Assembly (NCBI GenBank): GCA_964367935.1
Contig: CAYIYZ010000001.1
Location: 372,001 to 436,000, forward strand
DNA: 64,000 nucleotides
Source of the DNA: Scatomorpha sp964367935
GTDB lineage: Bacteria; Bacillota; Clostridia; Oscillospirales; Oscillospiraceae
Direction: 5' to 3'
In this document: in pieces, positions 22,068 to 30,762 of the stretch
Layout of the letters: each line of letters begins with the position of its first letter
Position numbering within the stretch: position 1 is the stretch's first letter
Position numbers and translations under genes: made by a program
The notes under the pieces: model-generated
Told to the model about the DNA's origin: nothing
The model's database searches: none
Seen by the model: the letters and a program-made list of their open reading frames with translations, nothing else

Positions 22068-24401
22068 ATGACAAAGAAAAGCAAGGCTTTTGTGTTTGCC
22101 ATGGTGCTTGTGTTCGCTTCGGCATTGACTTTGACACGACTGAGTGCGGAGTACAGTCCTTTGAGTAATGCGAGTGAACTTACTGAGGCGAATGTGAGCT
22201 TTGGGACGGAGGCCTTGACCTATACGGGGCTTGTGCAACGGCCTACGGTAACTGTCACGGTGGAGACTGTGACCTTGAGGGAGGGCGAGGACTACGAGCT
22301 TAGCGGTGCCGGCAAGGACGCCGGAAACTATGTGCTTACAGTTAAGGGCATAGGTGCGTATAGCGGAACGGTGACGCATAGCTATGACATAGGCAAAGCG
22401 AGCTTGTCGTTCGGCAACATAAGCTATGAGGACAAGGCTTATGACGGCGATTTATCGGTTAATCTTGCGTCTATAGAATTTTTGGGCTTACAAAACGGTG
22501 AGGAGTTCTTTGAGGGCATACATTATACCGTGAGTGCGAAATTCCATAATACTACGATTAACCAGAATAAAACCGTGTTGGGCACACTTTCGCTGGTGGC
22601 GGACAATTCTGTGGCGCAAAACTATGAGTTGAGTTCGTCTAGCGCCTTGGGGTTTGCGACTATGACGAAGGGCGTGCCGGAGGTGTATGTGCCAAATCAG
22701 TATATAGCTACAGATAGCGGTGTAGCTGATATAATAGTGCTGAGCGACGGAGTTGACGGAACGGTGAACTTTACGGAGACGGCGGATGGCGTTATGCCTT
22801 TGGGGGAAAGCTATGTGCTTGATACTGTAGGCGAAAAGACCCTTTATTGGAGGTTTGTGCCTGCGAGTGCTGCGTATGCGGAGAAAAGCGGTAGTGTTGT
22901 GTTGACGGTGGGCGATAAGATTATACCGAACGTGAGTGCCGTAGATTTCGAGAAGGTTTATGACGGCACGGCGGCAGAGCGAGATGATTTCGCTCTGACT
23001 TCGGATGTGGCCGGCTTGTGGAGTGTAGAGGGTACGGCTCTGGCTGCGGATGTGAATGAGGGTCAGCTTGTCATCTTTACGTTCACACCCGATGAACCGG
23101 GCACGTATGCACCGGCTGTAATCAGTGCTGAGTATAAAGTAAATAGGGCGGAGTCGGCGGGTTCGGTGGTACTGCAAGGTGAGTCGGCGGAACGGTTTGA
23201 AGGCTGTGTGTTACAGTGGACGGGTACGCCTGACGGAACAGTGAAATTAAATGGCAGTGCAGACACGCAGGTGTCATGTGCACAGGAATACGAATGGGTA
23301 TTCACGCCGAACGACGAGGTAAACTATACGAAGACTTCGGGTGTGATAGAGCTCAAAGAGTGCGAAGAAATCTCGCCGAGTACGTCGCCGAGCACGTCGC
23401 CGAGTACGTCACCGAGCACATCACCGAGCACATCACCGAGCACGTCGCCGAGCACATCGCCGAGTACGTCACCGAGCACGGGCGGCGGCGGAACACCTCC
23501 TGCGGCTGTGGGAGTGGGTGTTGAAGAGGAAACTCAGCCTGTGATTGTGACGGACGAGCTGACGAACGTGAGTGTAAACGGCGTGATAGAGGGTGAGCTT
23601 AAGGTTCGTGAGATTGAGTATGGCACAGAACGCTTTATGGAGCTTGGCGAGGCCTTGAATGAGCTCTCAAACGATGGCGTCGACAAGGTGTTGGCTTATG
23701 AGGTGAGTGTTGACTCGTATGAGGGCGAGCTTGAACTTTGCTTCCCGGTGGGAGAAGAGAGTGACGGCAATGCATTTTACGTAGTGCATAAGACAAATTC
23801 CGGTGAGATAAAGCACTATACGGGCACGGTGCAAGATGGCGAGGTACGTATAAAGATAAGTGAATTTTCATCCTTTGCCGTGGGCGTAGCTATGGCGGCG
23901 TACGAAAATCCGTTTACGGATATAGCCGAGGACAGGTGGAGCTATGAGGCGATAAGCTATATGAGTGAGCGAGGGCTGATGACGGGCGTTGAGGATACGT
24001 TGTTTGAGCCGGAGTCGGTGATGAATAGGGCGATGTTGTGGACGGTTCTGGCACGCATGGAGGGCGTTGAGATGGAAGCTGCTGAACCGTGGTATGCAAT
24101 ATCTATGGAATGGGCAGTCGGTGCGGGCGTGTCGGACGGCTCTGAGCCTATGAATACGGTGACAAGAGAGCAACTTGCATCTATGCTGTATCGCATGGCA
24201 GGTACGCCGGAGACTCATGTACAGGCGCAGAGCGAGGATACAGCCGATATATCTGACTGGGCGTATGATGCAATGATGTGGGCTGTGGATAAGCAGATAA
24301 TAATGGGCGTGGAAGGTGGTGCGCTTGCGCCACAGGAATATGCGACAAGGGAACAGGTTGCGGCGATCCTCATGCGCTATCTACAGCAATTTGACATGTA
24401 A
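22068..24401 (+). CDS. SLH-anchored surface protein with YDG domains and (SPST)n linker
   Basis: A signal peptide (MTKKSKAFVFAMVLVFASAL) is followed by bacterial Ig-like/MBG repeats, including YDG-type motifs (YEDKAYDGDLSVN near residue 123, FEKVYDGTAAERD near 300). A linker of nine SPST units (residues 436-471) and a Gly run come next. A beta domain follows (residues 490-605). Three SLH modules (606-777; FTDIAEDRWSYEAISYMSER, WYAISMEWAVGAGV, ISDWAYDAMMWAVDKQIIMG) would bind the secondary wall polymer. GGGAGGTGAG precedes ATG 22068; the GTG at 22059 overlaps that site. It ends at a terminator. Probably an adhesin or structural surface protein. Confidence 0.9.
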   Translation: MTKKSKAFVFAMVLVFASALTLTRLSAEYSPLSNASELTEANVSFGTEALTYTGLVQRPTVTVTVETVTLREGEDYELSGAGKDAGNYVLTVKGIGAYSGTVTHSYDIGKASLSFGNISYEDKAYDGDLSVNLASIEFLGLQNGEEFFEGIHYTVSAKFHNTTINQNKTVLGTLSLVADNSVAQNYELSSSSALGFATMTKGVPEVYVPNQYIATDSGVADIIVLSDGVDGTVNFTETADGVMPLGESYVLDTVGEKTLYWRFVPASAAYAEKSGSVVLTVGDKIIPNVSAVDFEKVYDGTAAERDDFALTSDVAGLWSVEGTALAADVNEGQLVIFTFTPDEPGTYAPAVISAEYKVNRAESAGSVVLQGESAERFEGCVLQWTGTPDGTVKLNGSADTQVSCAQEYEWVFTPNDEVNYTKTSGVIELKECEEISPSTSPSTSPSTSPSTSPSTSPSTSPSTSPSTSPSTGGGGTPPAAVGVGVEEETQPVIVTDELTNVSVNGVIEGELKVREIEYGTERFMELGEALNELSNDGVDKVLAYEVSVDSYEGELELCFPVGEESDGNAFYVVHKTNSGEIKHYTGTVQDGEVRIKISEFSSFAVGVAMAAYENPFTDIAEDRWSYEAISYMSERGLMTGVEDTLFEPESVMNRAMLWTVLARMEGVEMEAAEPWYAISMEWAVGAGVSDGSEPMNTVTREQLASMLYRMAGTPETHVQAQSEDTADISDWAYDAMMWAVDKQIIMGVEGGALAPQEYATREQVAAILMRYLQQFDM
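23373..23480 (+). repeat. 12-bp minisatellite coding (SPST)9
   Basis: Nine tandem copies of TCGCCGAGYACG with A/G changes at wobble positions only (TCACCGAGCACA). It is in frame, so copy number can change by slippage without a frameshift. The variants show it has been stable for some time. Confidence 0.92.
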
Positions 24402-24402
24402 T

Positions 24403-24451
24403 AAAAAATCCCCCTCAATCTGCGCATTAAGTCGGATTGAGGGGATTTTTT
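24403..24451. terminator. Rho-independent terminator of the surface-protein gene
   Basis: AAAAAATCCCC and TCAATC (24403-24420) pair with GATTGAGGGGATTTTTT (24435-24451). Confidence 0.9.
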
Positions 24452-24861
24452 GCACTTACACTAAGTGTAAAAATTGCAAGAAATAAAATTATAAATTTCA
24501 TGTCAAGATTTTTTTGTAGCTAAAAAATACGAATATTTAACTGTTACAACACCAAATTTTTACCAAAATGTAATTTTTAAAATATGAAATACAAGCCTTT
24601 CACTTGACATAATCAAGCAAAAAGGAGTTATTTTGCAACATTATCAACAATGTCAACAGGGTTTTCAACAGTCGGGCTGCGGAAAAGCCTTGTATTCGTG
24701 GTATTTGAAGAAAAGTGTGGGTAAGGTGTAGGAGGGGCGAGAATCTGTGTGTTTAACATAAGGTTAACATAAAATTACAAAATCAAAATAATGTAGTCGG
24801 ATACGGAAAATGCAAGATAAGCACCAAAGCGAGGTGGCGCTTGCGCTTGTTCGTGGGCGAA
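24452..24861. other. A+T-rich intergenic region, no gene seen
   Basis: No supported coding sequence. At 24631-24671 there are four TCAACA motifs in a row, one of them TTATCAACA (one change from a DnaA box). No dnaA, dnaN, rpmH or gidA gene is near, so I do not call an origin. Confidence 0.4.
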
Positions 24862-24896
24862 GCGAAAAACTAAGGAGCGGTATTCACCGCTCCTAA
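24862..24896 (-). terminator. Terminator of radC
   Basis: AGGAGCGG (24873-24880), loop TATTCA, CCGCTCCT; on the minus strand it is followed by TAGTTTTT. Confidence 0.75.
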
Positions 24897-24911
24897 AATA
24901 TTATATTGACC

Positions 24912-25586
24912 TTAGAGATAACCGCTTTCTGCCATGGAGGTGTACTCACCGCCTGAGACCACGATGTGATCGGCTAAGTTGACGCCGAGTAGACCGAGGG
25001 CGGTGCGCAGTCTGCTTGTATTCTGCTCGTCCTCTCGTGAGGGCAGGCAACTGCCGGATAAATGGTTGTGTGCAAGTATAACGCTGATAGCTTTACTGCT
25101 CATGGCGAGCTCAGCTATGCGCCTAATGTTAACGCTCACCTGTTCTATGTCGCCACGAGCGAGCTCGTAATGGGAGATCATGCGACCGCAACTGTCCAAG
25201 CACATCATGATTAAAACTTCCTCGGGCTCATATAGGAGCTTTGCGACGGCGAAATTACCCGCCATGTCACTTGAGCTTAGATCCTCTTTATGTTTGGTGG
25301 ATTTATCAAGGAGGTAGCGACGTGTTGCCTGAGGAATAAGGCGCAGAAGGACAGCGCTCGACTCGCCCACACCCGGTACGGAAGTGAGGTCATCGATGCT
25401 TGCCTCAAATACGGCGGTAAGATTACCAAAGCGCTTGAGCAGAGCGTGAGCGATTTCGTTGGTATCTCTCCTCGGTATAGTATAAAAGAGCAGAAGCTCC
25501 AAAACATTGTGGTCGTCGAAGTTGTCTAGCCCGTGTGTCTTAAAACGTGCCTTCATTCTTGCTCTGTGTCCGTCGTGAGTGCCCAT
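24912..25586 (-). CDS. radC: RadC-family JAB1/MPN-like protein
   Basis: An N-terminal helix-hairpin-helix region (LTSVPGVGESSAVLLRLIP near residue 65) and a C-terminal MPN/JAMM domain. The metal-binding signature is ILAHNHLSGSCLPSREDEQN (His-x-His and Asp), in a well conserved order. At 224 aa it is standard. Despite the name its role in DNA repair is disputed. The start MGTHDGHRARMKAR has AAGGACATAG upstream; MGTHDGHR is the usual RadC beginning. It follows tsaD on the same strand with a 119-base gap. Confidence 0.95.
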   Translation of the reverse strand: MGTHDGHRARMKARFKTHGLDNFDDHNVLELLLFYTIPRRDTNEIAHALLKRFGNLTAVFEASIDDLTSVPGVGESSAVLLRLIPQATRRYLLDKSTKHKEDLSSSDMAGNFAVAKLLYEPEEVLIMMCLDSCGRMISHYELARGDIEQVSVNIRRIAELAMSSKAISVILAHNHLSGSCLPSREDEQNTSRLRTALGLLGVNLADHIVVSGGEYTSMAESGYL

Positions 25587-25705
25587 ATGCTATGTCCTTG
25601 CCTTTCTGCAAAGGCACAATATGGCCTGAAAGTGGTCGTATTGTGCTATGCTTTTTTTAGTGGTCTGTAAAAGTGATTTATCTAGTCTAAGTTTAATTTT
25701 GAATT

Positions 25706-26707
25706 TTATATTTCTCTGTTGGCGTAGCCGTTTAAGTCGGTACCACCACGCACACCGGCTTTTAATTCATAATAGCCTTGGGCGGCAATCATGGCGGCGT
25801 TATCACCGCAGAGTTTGAGCGGTGGTATGTAGAGGTTTATGCCCTCGTTTGCGGCGGCGTCCGTAAAATCTTTTCTGATACGTGAGTTTGCCGCAACACC
25901 GCCGGCTACGGCTAGAGTCTTGTAGCCGCATTCACGCAGAGCGGACATGGTGCGAGGAACGAGCGTGTCGCTGACCGTCTTACAAAATGAGGCGGCGAGT
26001 GAGGCACGGTCGAGCGTATCACCTTTTTGTGATGCTTTGTGAGCTATGTTGATGACGGCGGTCTTGAGCCCCGAAAAACTCATGTCGTAGGGATTGCCGT
26101 CCAATTTACTTATGGGCAGGGCATATAAAGAGTCGTCGCCCATCTGTGAGAGGTCATCTAGCGGCTTGCCGCCGGGGTAGGGCAGTCCGAGCACACGAGC
26201 GGCCTTGTCGAAGCATTCGCCGGCGGCATCGTCACGAGTCTGACCTAAGACACTCATGTCTGTGTAATCACGTACGTCTATAATAAGGCTGTTACCGCCC
26301 GAAATGCTCAGGCATAGAAACGGTGGTTCAAGCTCAGAAAATGCAAGATAATTTGAGGCTATGTGACCTCTGATGTGGTGCACGGGTATGAGTGGCACAC
26401 CCAAGGAGAAAGCAAGTGACTTAGCAAAATTCACACCCACTAAGAGTGCGCCTATGAGTCCCGGTGCATAGCTCACCGCTACGGCGTCTATGTCCTGACG
26501 TGTAAGCTTCGCCTCGGCGAGTGCCATGTCTGTCAGCGCGTATATATTCTCCACATGACTGCGTGAGGCGAGCTCGGGCACGACACCGCCATAGGTTTCG
26601 TGCAGTTTCGCTTGACTGAACACTATATCGGCGAGTATCTCTCTGCCGTCTTTTACTATAGCGACAGCCGTCTCGTCACAGCTTGTCTCAAATGCAAGTA
26701 TTATCAA
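25706..26707 (-). CDS. tsaD: tRNA N6-adenosine threonylcarbamoyltransferase
   Basis: Transfers threonylcarbamoyl to A37 of ANN-decoding tRNAs in the TsaBDE complex. The sequence has the family start ILAFETSCDETAVAIV, the metal pair in PVHHIRGHIASNY (near residues 110-115), PGLIGALLVGVNFAKSLA, DDAAGECFDKAARVLGLPYPGG, KTAVIN and the C-terminal CGDNAAMIA. Length 333 aa is normal. The start is a TTG with AGAGAGG upstream; no ATG precedes it in frame. The partner rimI lies upstream on the same strand, a common arrangement, although a 220-base repeat-rich gap separates the two. Confidence 0.97.
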   Translation of the reverse strand: MIILAFETSCDETAVAIVKDGREILADIVFSQAKLHETYGGVVPELASRSHVENIYALTDMALAEAKLTRQDIDAVAVSYAPGLIGALLVGVNFAKSLAFSLGVPLIPVHHIRGHIASNYLAFSELEPPFLCLSISGGNSLIIDVRDYTDMSVLGQTRDDAAGECFDKAARVLGLPYPGGKPLDDLSQMGDDSLYALPISKLDGNPYDMSFSGLKTAVINIAHKASQKGDTLDRASLAASFCKTVSDTLVPRTMSALRECGYKTLAVAGGVAANSRIRKDFTDAAANEGINLYIPPLKLCGDNAAMIAAQGYYELKAGVRGGTDLNGYANREI

Positions 26708-26787
26708 TGATATCTACCTCTCTGTTGATTTTTTGTCCTAGCGAGCGACCTCGCCCAACGAGGACACTTTGCAATTGCTACGCAATT

Positions 26788-26829
26788 TTTTTTAGTTTTT
26801 TAGTTTTTTAGTTTTTTAGTTTTTTAGTT
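26788..26829 (+). repeat. 8-bp tandem repeat AGTTTTTT
   Basis: About five units of AGTTTTTT, joined on the right to the hairpin GTTGGGGTTTCACCCCAAC (26827-26845). The far end of R2 copies elsewhere has the same complementary form, a GGGG-CCCC hairpin then CTAAAAAACTAAAA (59760-59790). Confidence 0.8.
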
Positions 26830-26949
26830 GGGGTTTCACCCCAACCTCTGGGAGTTTCGTGCGTTGCGACGCACGAGCAGGGGCCCTGCCCCTGCACCCC
26901 GCGATTTTTTTCAAAAAATCGAGTAAAACTTTTAATTCGGCTTCGCCGT
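26830..26949 (-). repeat. R2 family repeat, reverse orientation
   Basis: The reverse complement begins GGCGAAGCCGAATTAAAAGT and continues GCGGGGTGCAGGGGCAGGGC to a GGGGTG-CACCCC type hairpin. Its left end encodes the last residues (AKPN) and TAA stop of rimI. Confidence 0.75.
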
Positions 26950-27411
26950 AAAGCCTTTGCAGTCTGCGGACGGCGTCAGCATGAGCGTCATGAGCACGGC
27001 GTGCTCCGTCGGCTTCTCGTAATAGTTTTTGCGTACACCGACACACTCGAAGAACTGTCGCTCATACAGCCGACGTGCCGCCTCGTTCGATTCACGTACC
27101 TCCAAGGTGAGAAAAGAGAGCTCAAGCGCTAAAGCACGTTCCTTCATAGCGGCTATGAGCATCTGCGCCACGCCTAAGCGTCTATACTGCGGTAAGGTCG
27201 CTACGTTTAAAATATAACCCTCGTCGAGCACGTACTGCAAGCCCATATAGCCCATGGGACTGGATGTTTCGTCCTCGCATATTAAAAACACATAGCCCGA
27301 CTTACCCAAGCGCTGTGCAAAGCTTGCAGATGACCAAGGCGTGTCAAAGCAGGCCTTTTCAATTTCGTATAGCGTCTCGCTGTCGGAGACTAGTGCCTCA
27401 CGTATGTTCAC
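26932..27411 (-). CDS. rimI: Ribosomal protein S18-alanine N-acetyltransferase
   Basis: A GNAT-fold enzyme of 159 aa: VNIREALVSDSETLYEIEKA, PWSSASFAQRL, GYILNVATLPQYRRLGVAQM (acetyl-CoA binding loop R-R-L-G-V-A), LTLEVRESNEAARRLYERQF and FECVGVRKNYY. These are the diagnostic RimI motifs. The start is GTG 27411, whose GTGA overlaps the upstream stop; the longer frame lies within the metallopeptidase gene. The C-terminal FTAKPN is encoded by an R2 repeat, so the native end was probably a few residues earlier. Confidence 0.93.
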   Translation of the reverse strand: MNIREALVSDSETLYEIEKACFDTPWSSASFAQRLGKSGYVFLICEDETSSPMGYMGLQYVLDEGYILNVATLPQYRRLGVAQMLIAAMKERALALELSFLTLEVRESNEAARRLYERQFFECVGVRKNYYEKPTEHAVLMTLMLTPSADCKGFTAKPN

Positions 27412-28211
27412 CGGTTTGTGCCGCCTTTCAAGTCCCTTATAAGTAAATCTATATCCACGGCGAGTCGCTCCGCTGTAGTCTTCCACGTAAAACGGTTCTC
27501 AAGCCGTGGCGGAGCTATGTCCCTCTCGCCTATGCACATAATCTTCTCCTCAAAATCTTCGAAACGCTCCGCCAGACTAAGAGCTTCCGCCTCCGTCATG
27601 CACAGCACGACATCATAACGTTCCATAAGCTCTGCGCTCACACATTTCGGGGCATAGTCCGAGAAATCCGATTCGTAGGAGGCGGCGGCAGTGACTGCCC
27701 GAGCGTTTAGCACGCCCTGCGTTAAGCCTGCCGACTCACACAGGAGTGTAAGCTCCGCGCTCTCACAGGCTGTGCGTAGCATAGCCGCCGCCATGGGAGC
27801 GAGAGCGCCGTCGTCCGAGGCGATAAAGAGTACACTCTCAGCGTTTAGGGGGTCATAACTGCGGTTTGCGAGCATTTCACTTTTTTGCTGAGCGTCCCAA
27901 ATTTCAAGGCTCTTATCACCTGCAAGGTCCTCTATATGGTGCGTCAGCTCATGCTTTAGCGTGGAGATGAGCGACTCTTTCAGCTTCTCGGGTGTATAGC
28001 TGTTACGAAAGGCCATGAACGAGCCGTAATACAGCTCCACACGCCTACCGGTACGGTCACGAAAATACATGCCCATGATGAGGAAGCCGTTGGAGTCCGT
28101 CACCTTGCGCTGTACTAAATTCACGCCGCCGTTTAGTTTATGGAATATCTCGGGTGGTAAGCTCTCCACCGCCTCGTCGAGTATGACTGCCGCTTCTTCG
28201 AAACTTATCAT
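27408..28211 (-). CDS. Zincin-like metallopeptidase fused to an inactive-looking LMW phosphatase
   Basis: Residues 1-105 match the minimal zincin-like metallopeptidase family (COG3824 type), with HELTHH at 87-92 and the upstream GMYFRDRTGRRVELYYGSF. Residues 125-267 align by eye to low-molecular-weight tyrosine phosphatases (VLFIASDDGALAPMAAAMLR; ESAGLTQG; YDVVLCMTEAEA). However, the P-loop C-x5-R is replaced: the nucleophile Cys is Ala131 and the Arg is Leu137. I infer a pseudophosphatase used for binding or scaffolding. GGAGG precedes the ATG, which abuts the polA stop. It lies between polA and rimI in an operon. Confidence 0.82.
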   Translation of the reverse strand: MISFEEAAVILDEAVESLPPEIFHKLNGGVNLVQRKVTDSNGFLIMGMYFRDRTGRRVELYYGSFMAFRNSYTPEKLKESLISTLKHELTHHIEDLAGDKSLEIWDAQQKSEMLANRSYDPLNAESVLFIASDDGALAPMAAAMLRTACESAELTLLCESAGLTQGVLNARAVTAAASYESDFSDYAPKCVSAELMERYDVVLCMTEAEALSLAERFEDFEEKIMCIGERDIAPPRLENRFTWKTTAERLAVDIDLLIRDLKGGTNR

Positions 28212-30761
28212 CTAATGTGCCTCCGCCCATGTCTTGCCCACTTTCGCCTCGGCTTTCATGCTGACCTTAAGGCGCACTGCGCCCTCCATCTCCTCCGTGA
28301 GGATACGCTGTACCGCCTCTACCTCCGCCTCGGGGCATTCGGCGATAAGCTCGTCGTGTACCTGCAAAATGAGCTGTGACTTCAAATTCTCCGCACGCAG
28401 TCTCCTATAGACAGCCACCATGGCCATTTTTATAATGTCAGCCGCCGTGCCCTGTATGGGCATGTTAAGAGCGACACGTTCACCGAAACTGCGCATATTA
28501 TGGTTTTTCGATTTAATTTCGGGCAGAGCACGCCTGCGCCCGAACAGCGTCTCGACATAGCCGTCTTCTTTCGCCTGCTCTATGACCCTTTTCATATACT
28601 CAGCCACGCCACTGTACTTTTCGAGATATGCCTCTATATAAGCCTTAGCTTCACTCTGCCACACGCCTATGTCCTGCGCCAAGGAAAACGCCGAAATGCC
28701 GTACACTATGCCGAAGTTAACCGCCTTAGCACGACTGCGCTGTAGGCTCGTCACCTCATCTAAAGCCACGCCGAACACCTGTGACGCCGTTACGGTATGG
28801 ATATCCTCACCCTCGGCAAAAGCTCGGAGCATGGTCTCGTCGCCCGAGATGTGTGCGAGTAGTCGAAGCTCTATCTGACTGTAGTCTGCGTCCACGAGCT
28901 TATAGCCCTCGGAGACGGTGAACATCTTACGTAATTCTGCGCCCCTCTCCGTGCGCACGGGAATATTTTGTAAGTTCGGCTCCGTGCTTGACAGTCTGCC
29001 CGTCGCCGTTACCGTCATCTTAAAATTAGTGTGTATCCTACCGTCTGCGCCGGTGACTTTTAAAAGCCCTTCGGCGTAGGTGCTCTTCAGCTTTGCCAAA
29101 CTACGATAATCGAGCACCGCTTGCACTATGGGGTAGTCCGCCTTTAGCTTTTCGAGTACATCCACATTAGTGCTGTAGCCGGTCTTCGTCTTCTTGCCCG
29201 AGGGCAGTCCCAGTTTCCCGAACAAAATCTCACCGAGCTGCTTCGGTGAATTTATATTAAAGTCCTCACCTGCCAGTGAATATATGCTATTCTGTAGGCG
29301 CTTTATATCCTCGTTTAAACTCTCGCCGAAGTCAAACAGAGCCTTCTTATCGACGGCAAAGCCCCTGTGCTCCATGTCCGAGAGCACCTCACACAGAGGC
29401 AGCTCCGTTTCGTAGTAAAGCTTGTCCGCACCCATTTTGCAGAGCGTATCGTGCAAGGGCTCACGCAGTAAATACACAGCCTCAGCGCCCTCACACTCGT
29501 AACCGAGATAACGGATACTGAGCTTTTTCAAATCGTAGTCCGCCTCCGTGGGGTCTATGACATAGGCGGCTAAAGCCGTGTCGAACGCCCAAGCACGGGG
29601 CTCTGCGCCCTCGGTTAAAAGCGCCGTCATAATGTCCTTTATGTTGTGTCCTGTTTTCTCGACATTGTCCGAGAACAAAAAGTCAAACAGTGTATCGAAA
29701 CCACCGCCCATGTCCATGCGCTCTGCCGTGTACACGGACAGACCGTCGCAAATTTCAAGTTGCGTAAAATCGGTGTTGCAGTGTAGAGCGAGAGCGTCAG
29801 AGGTGGAGAAAGGCACGCTCTCAAGCGTAAAATCCGAAAGTTTCACACGTGGCAGAGCGGATTTTTCCTTAATCTCAGCGACAGCACCGCCCGCTTTGAG
29901 GCCCCACATGTCTATAAATCTGTTAAAGCCCAAACGCTCCATCACCTCATAAAGCTCGGCGGTGGGGCTGAGCTGCCATGTCGCCATATCGGGCGCAAAC
30001 TCTATGTGCACGTCCTTTACGATAGTCGCAAGCTCATAAGAAAGCCTTGCGTCCGCCTCACCTGTGCGGAGCTTCGTGCGCACGCCCTCTTTCACGTCTA
30101 ACTCATCGATTTTAGCGTAAATTTCGTCTATGCCGCCGTAAGTGCCGACAAGGCTCATGGCGGTCTTTTCACCCACGCCGGCAACGCCGGGTATATTGTC
30201 GGAGCTGTCGCCCATGAGTGCCTTTAAATCAATTATCAGTTTCGGCGCAAAGCCGTATTCCTCCTCGAAACGCTTTTCATCGTAGAGGATACTCTCCGTC
30301 TTGCCCATGCGACTTTTTATGTGCAAAACCTTGACGCTCTCCTCTATGAGCTGGAAACTGTCCTTATCTCCTGTGACTATAAGGCAGTCGGTGCCCCTGT
30401 CTGCACACAGTCTGCCCACCGTGCCTATGACATCGTCAGCTTCCATGCCCTCTTTTGAGAGCATGAGTATACCCATAGCGCCCAGCACCTCACGCAAGAG
30501 GGGCAGCTGCACCGCCAAATCCTCGGGCATGGGCTTGCGATGCGCTTTATACGCCTCGAACTTCTCCTTGCGAAACGTAGGCCCCGGTAGGTCAAAGGCG
30601 ACACAGAGTGCCTGAGGCTTATGGTCCGATAACAGTTTCTGCAAAATAGACAAAAAACCGTACACGGCGTTTGTGGGCGTACCGTCGGGCGCATTTAGAG
30701 GCCTCACGCCGTAAAACGCCCTATTTACTATACTGTTACCGTCTAAAACCATAAGCTCCAT
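28212..30761 (-). CDS. polA: DNA polymerase I
   Basis: The N-terminal 5'-3' exonuclease has LMVLDGNSIVNRAFYGVRPL, DDVIGTVG and LMGDSSDNIPGVAGVGEKTA. The polymerase has DADYSQIELRLLAH (motif A), RSRAKAVNFGIVYGIS (O helix) and LQVHDELIAE (motif C). The middle domain corresponds to the 3'-5' exonuclease but lacks the DxE of exo I (LALHCNTDFTQLEI), so it is probably not proofreading, as in Bacillus. At 849 aa it is typical. ATG 30761 has AGAGGTGAG upstream and lies one base after the uvrB stop, so the two genes are coupled. Confidence 0.96.
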   Translation of the reverse strand: MELMVLDGNSIVNRAFYGVRPLNAPDGTPTNAVYGFLSILQKLLSDHKPQALCVAFDLPGPTFRKEKFEAYKAHRKPMPEDLAVQLPLLREVLGAMGILMLSKEGMEADDVIGTVGRLCADRGTDCLIVTGDKDSFQLIEESVKVLHIKSRMGKTESILYDEKRFEEEYGFAPKLIIDLKALMGDSSDNIPGVAGVGEKTAMSLVGTYGGIDEIYAKIDELDVKEGVRTKLRTGEADARLSYELATIVKDVHIEFAPDMATWQLSPTAELYEVMERLGFNRFIDMWGLKAGGAVAEIKEKSALPRVKLSDFTLESVPFSTSDALALHCNTDFTQLEICDGLSVYTAERMDMGGGFDTLFDFLFSDNVEKTGHNIKDIMTALLTEGAEPRAWAFDTALAAYVIDPTEADYDLKKLSIRYLGYECEGAEAVYLLREPLHDTLCKMGADKLYYETELPLCEVLSDMEHRGFAVDKKALFDFGESLNEDIKRLQNSIYSLAGEDFNINSPKQLGEILFGKLGLPSGKKTKTGYSTNVDVLEKLKADYPIVQAVLDYRSLAKLKSTYAEGLLKVTGADGRIHTNFKMTVTATGRLSSTEPNLQNIPVRTERGAELRKMFTVSEGYKLVDADYSQIELRLLAHISGDETMLRAFAEGEDIHTVTASQVFGVALDEVTSLQRSRAKAVNFGIVYGISAFSLAQDIGVWQSEAKAYIEAYLEKYSGVAEYMKRVIEQAKEDGYVETLFGRRRALPEIKSKNHNMRSFGERVALNMPIQGTAADIIKMAMVAVYRRLRAENLKSQLILQVHDELIAECPEAEVEAVQRILTEEMEGAVRLKVSMKAEAKVGKTWAEAH

Positions 30762-30762
30762 A

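Noticed and set aside
22488..23177. Long open frame opposite the SLH surface-protein gene
   Set aside because: It mirrors the codon structure of the plus-strand gene, has no ribosome binding site and reads as low-complexity His/Arg-rich sequence.
23373..23480. CRISPR-like repeat array
   Set aside because: The 12-bp units are contiguous, without spacers, and code in frame for SPST.
24452..24861. Replication origin
   Set aside because: Only one near-consensus DnaA box and no origin-linked genes such as dnaA, dnaN, rpmH or gidA.
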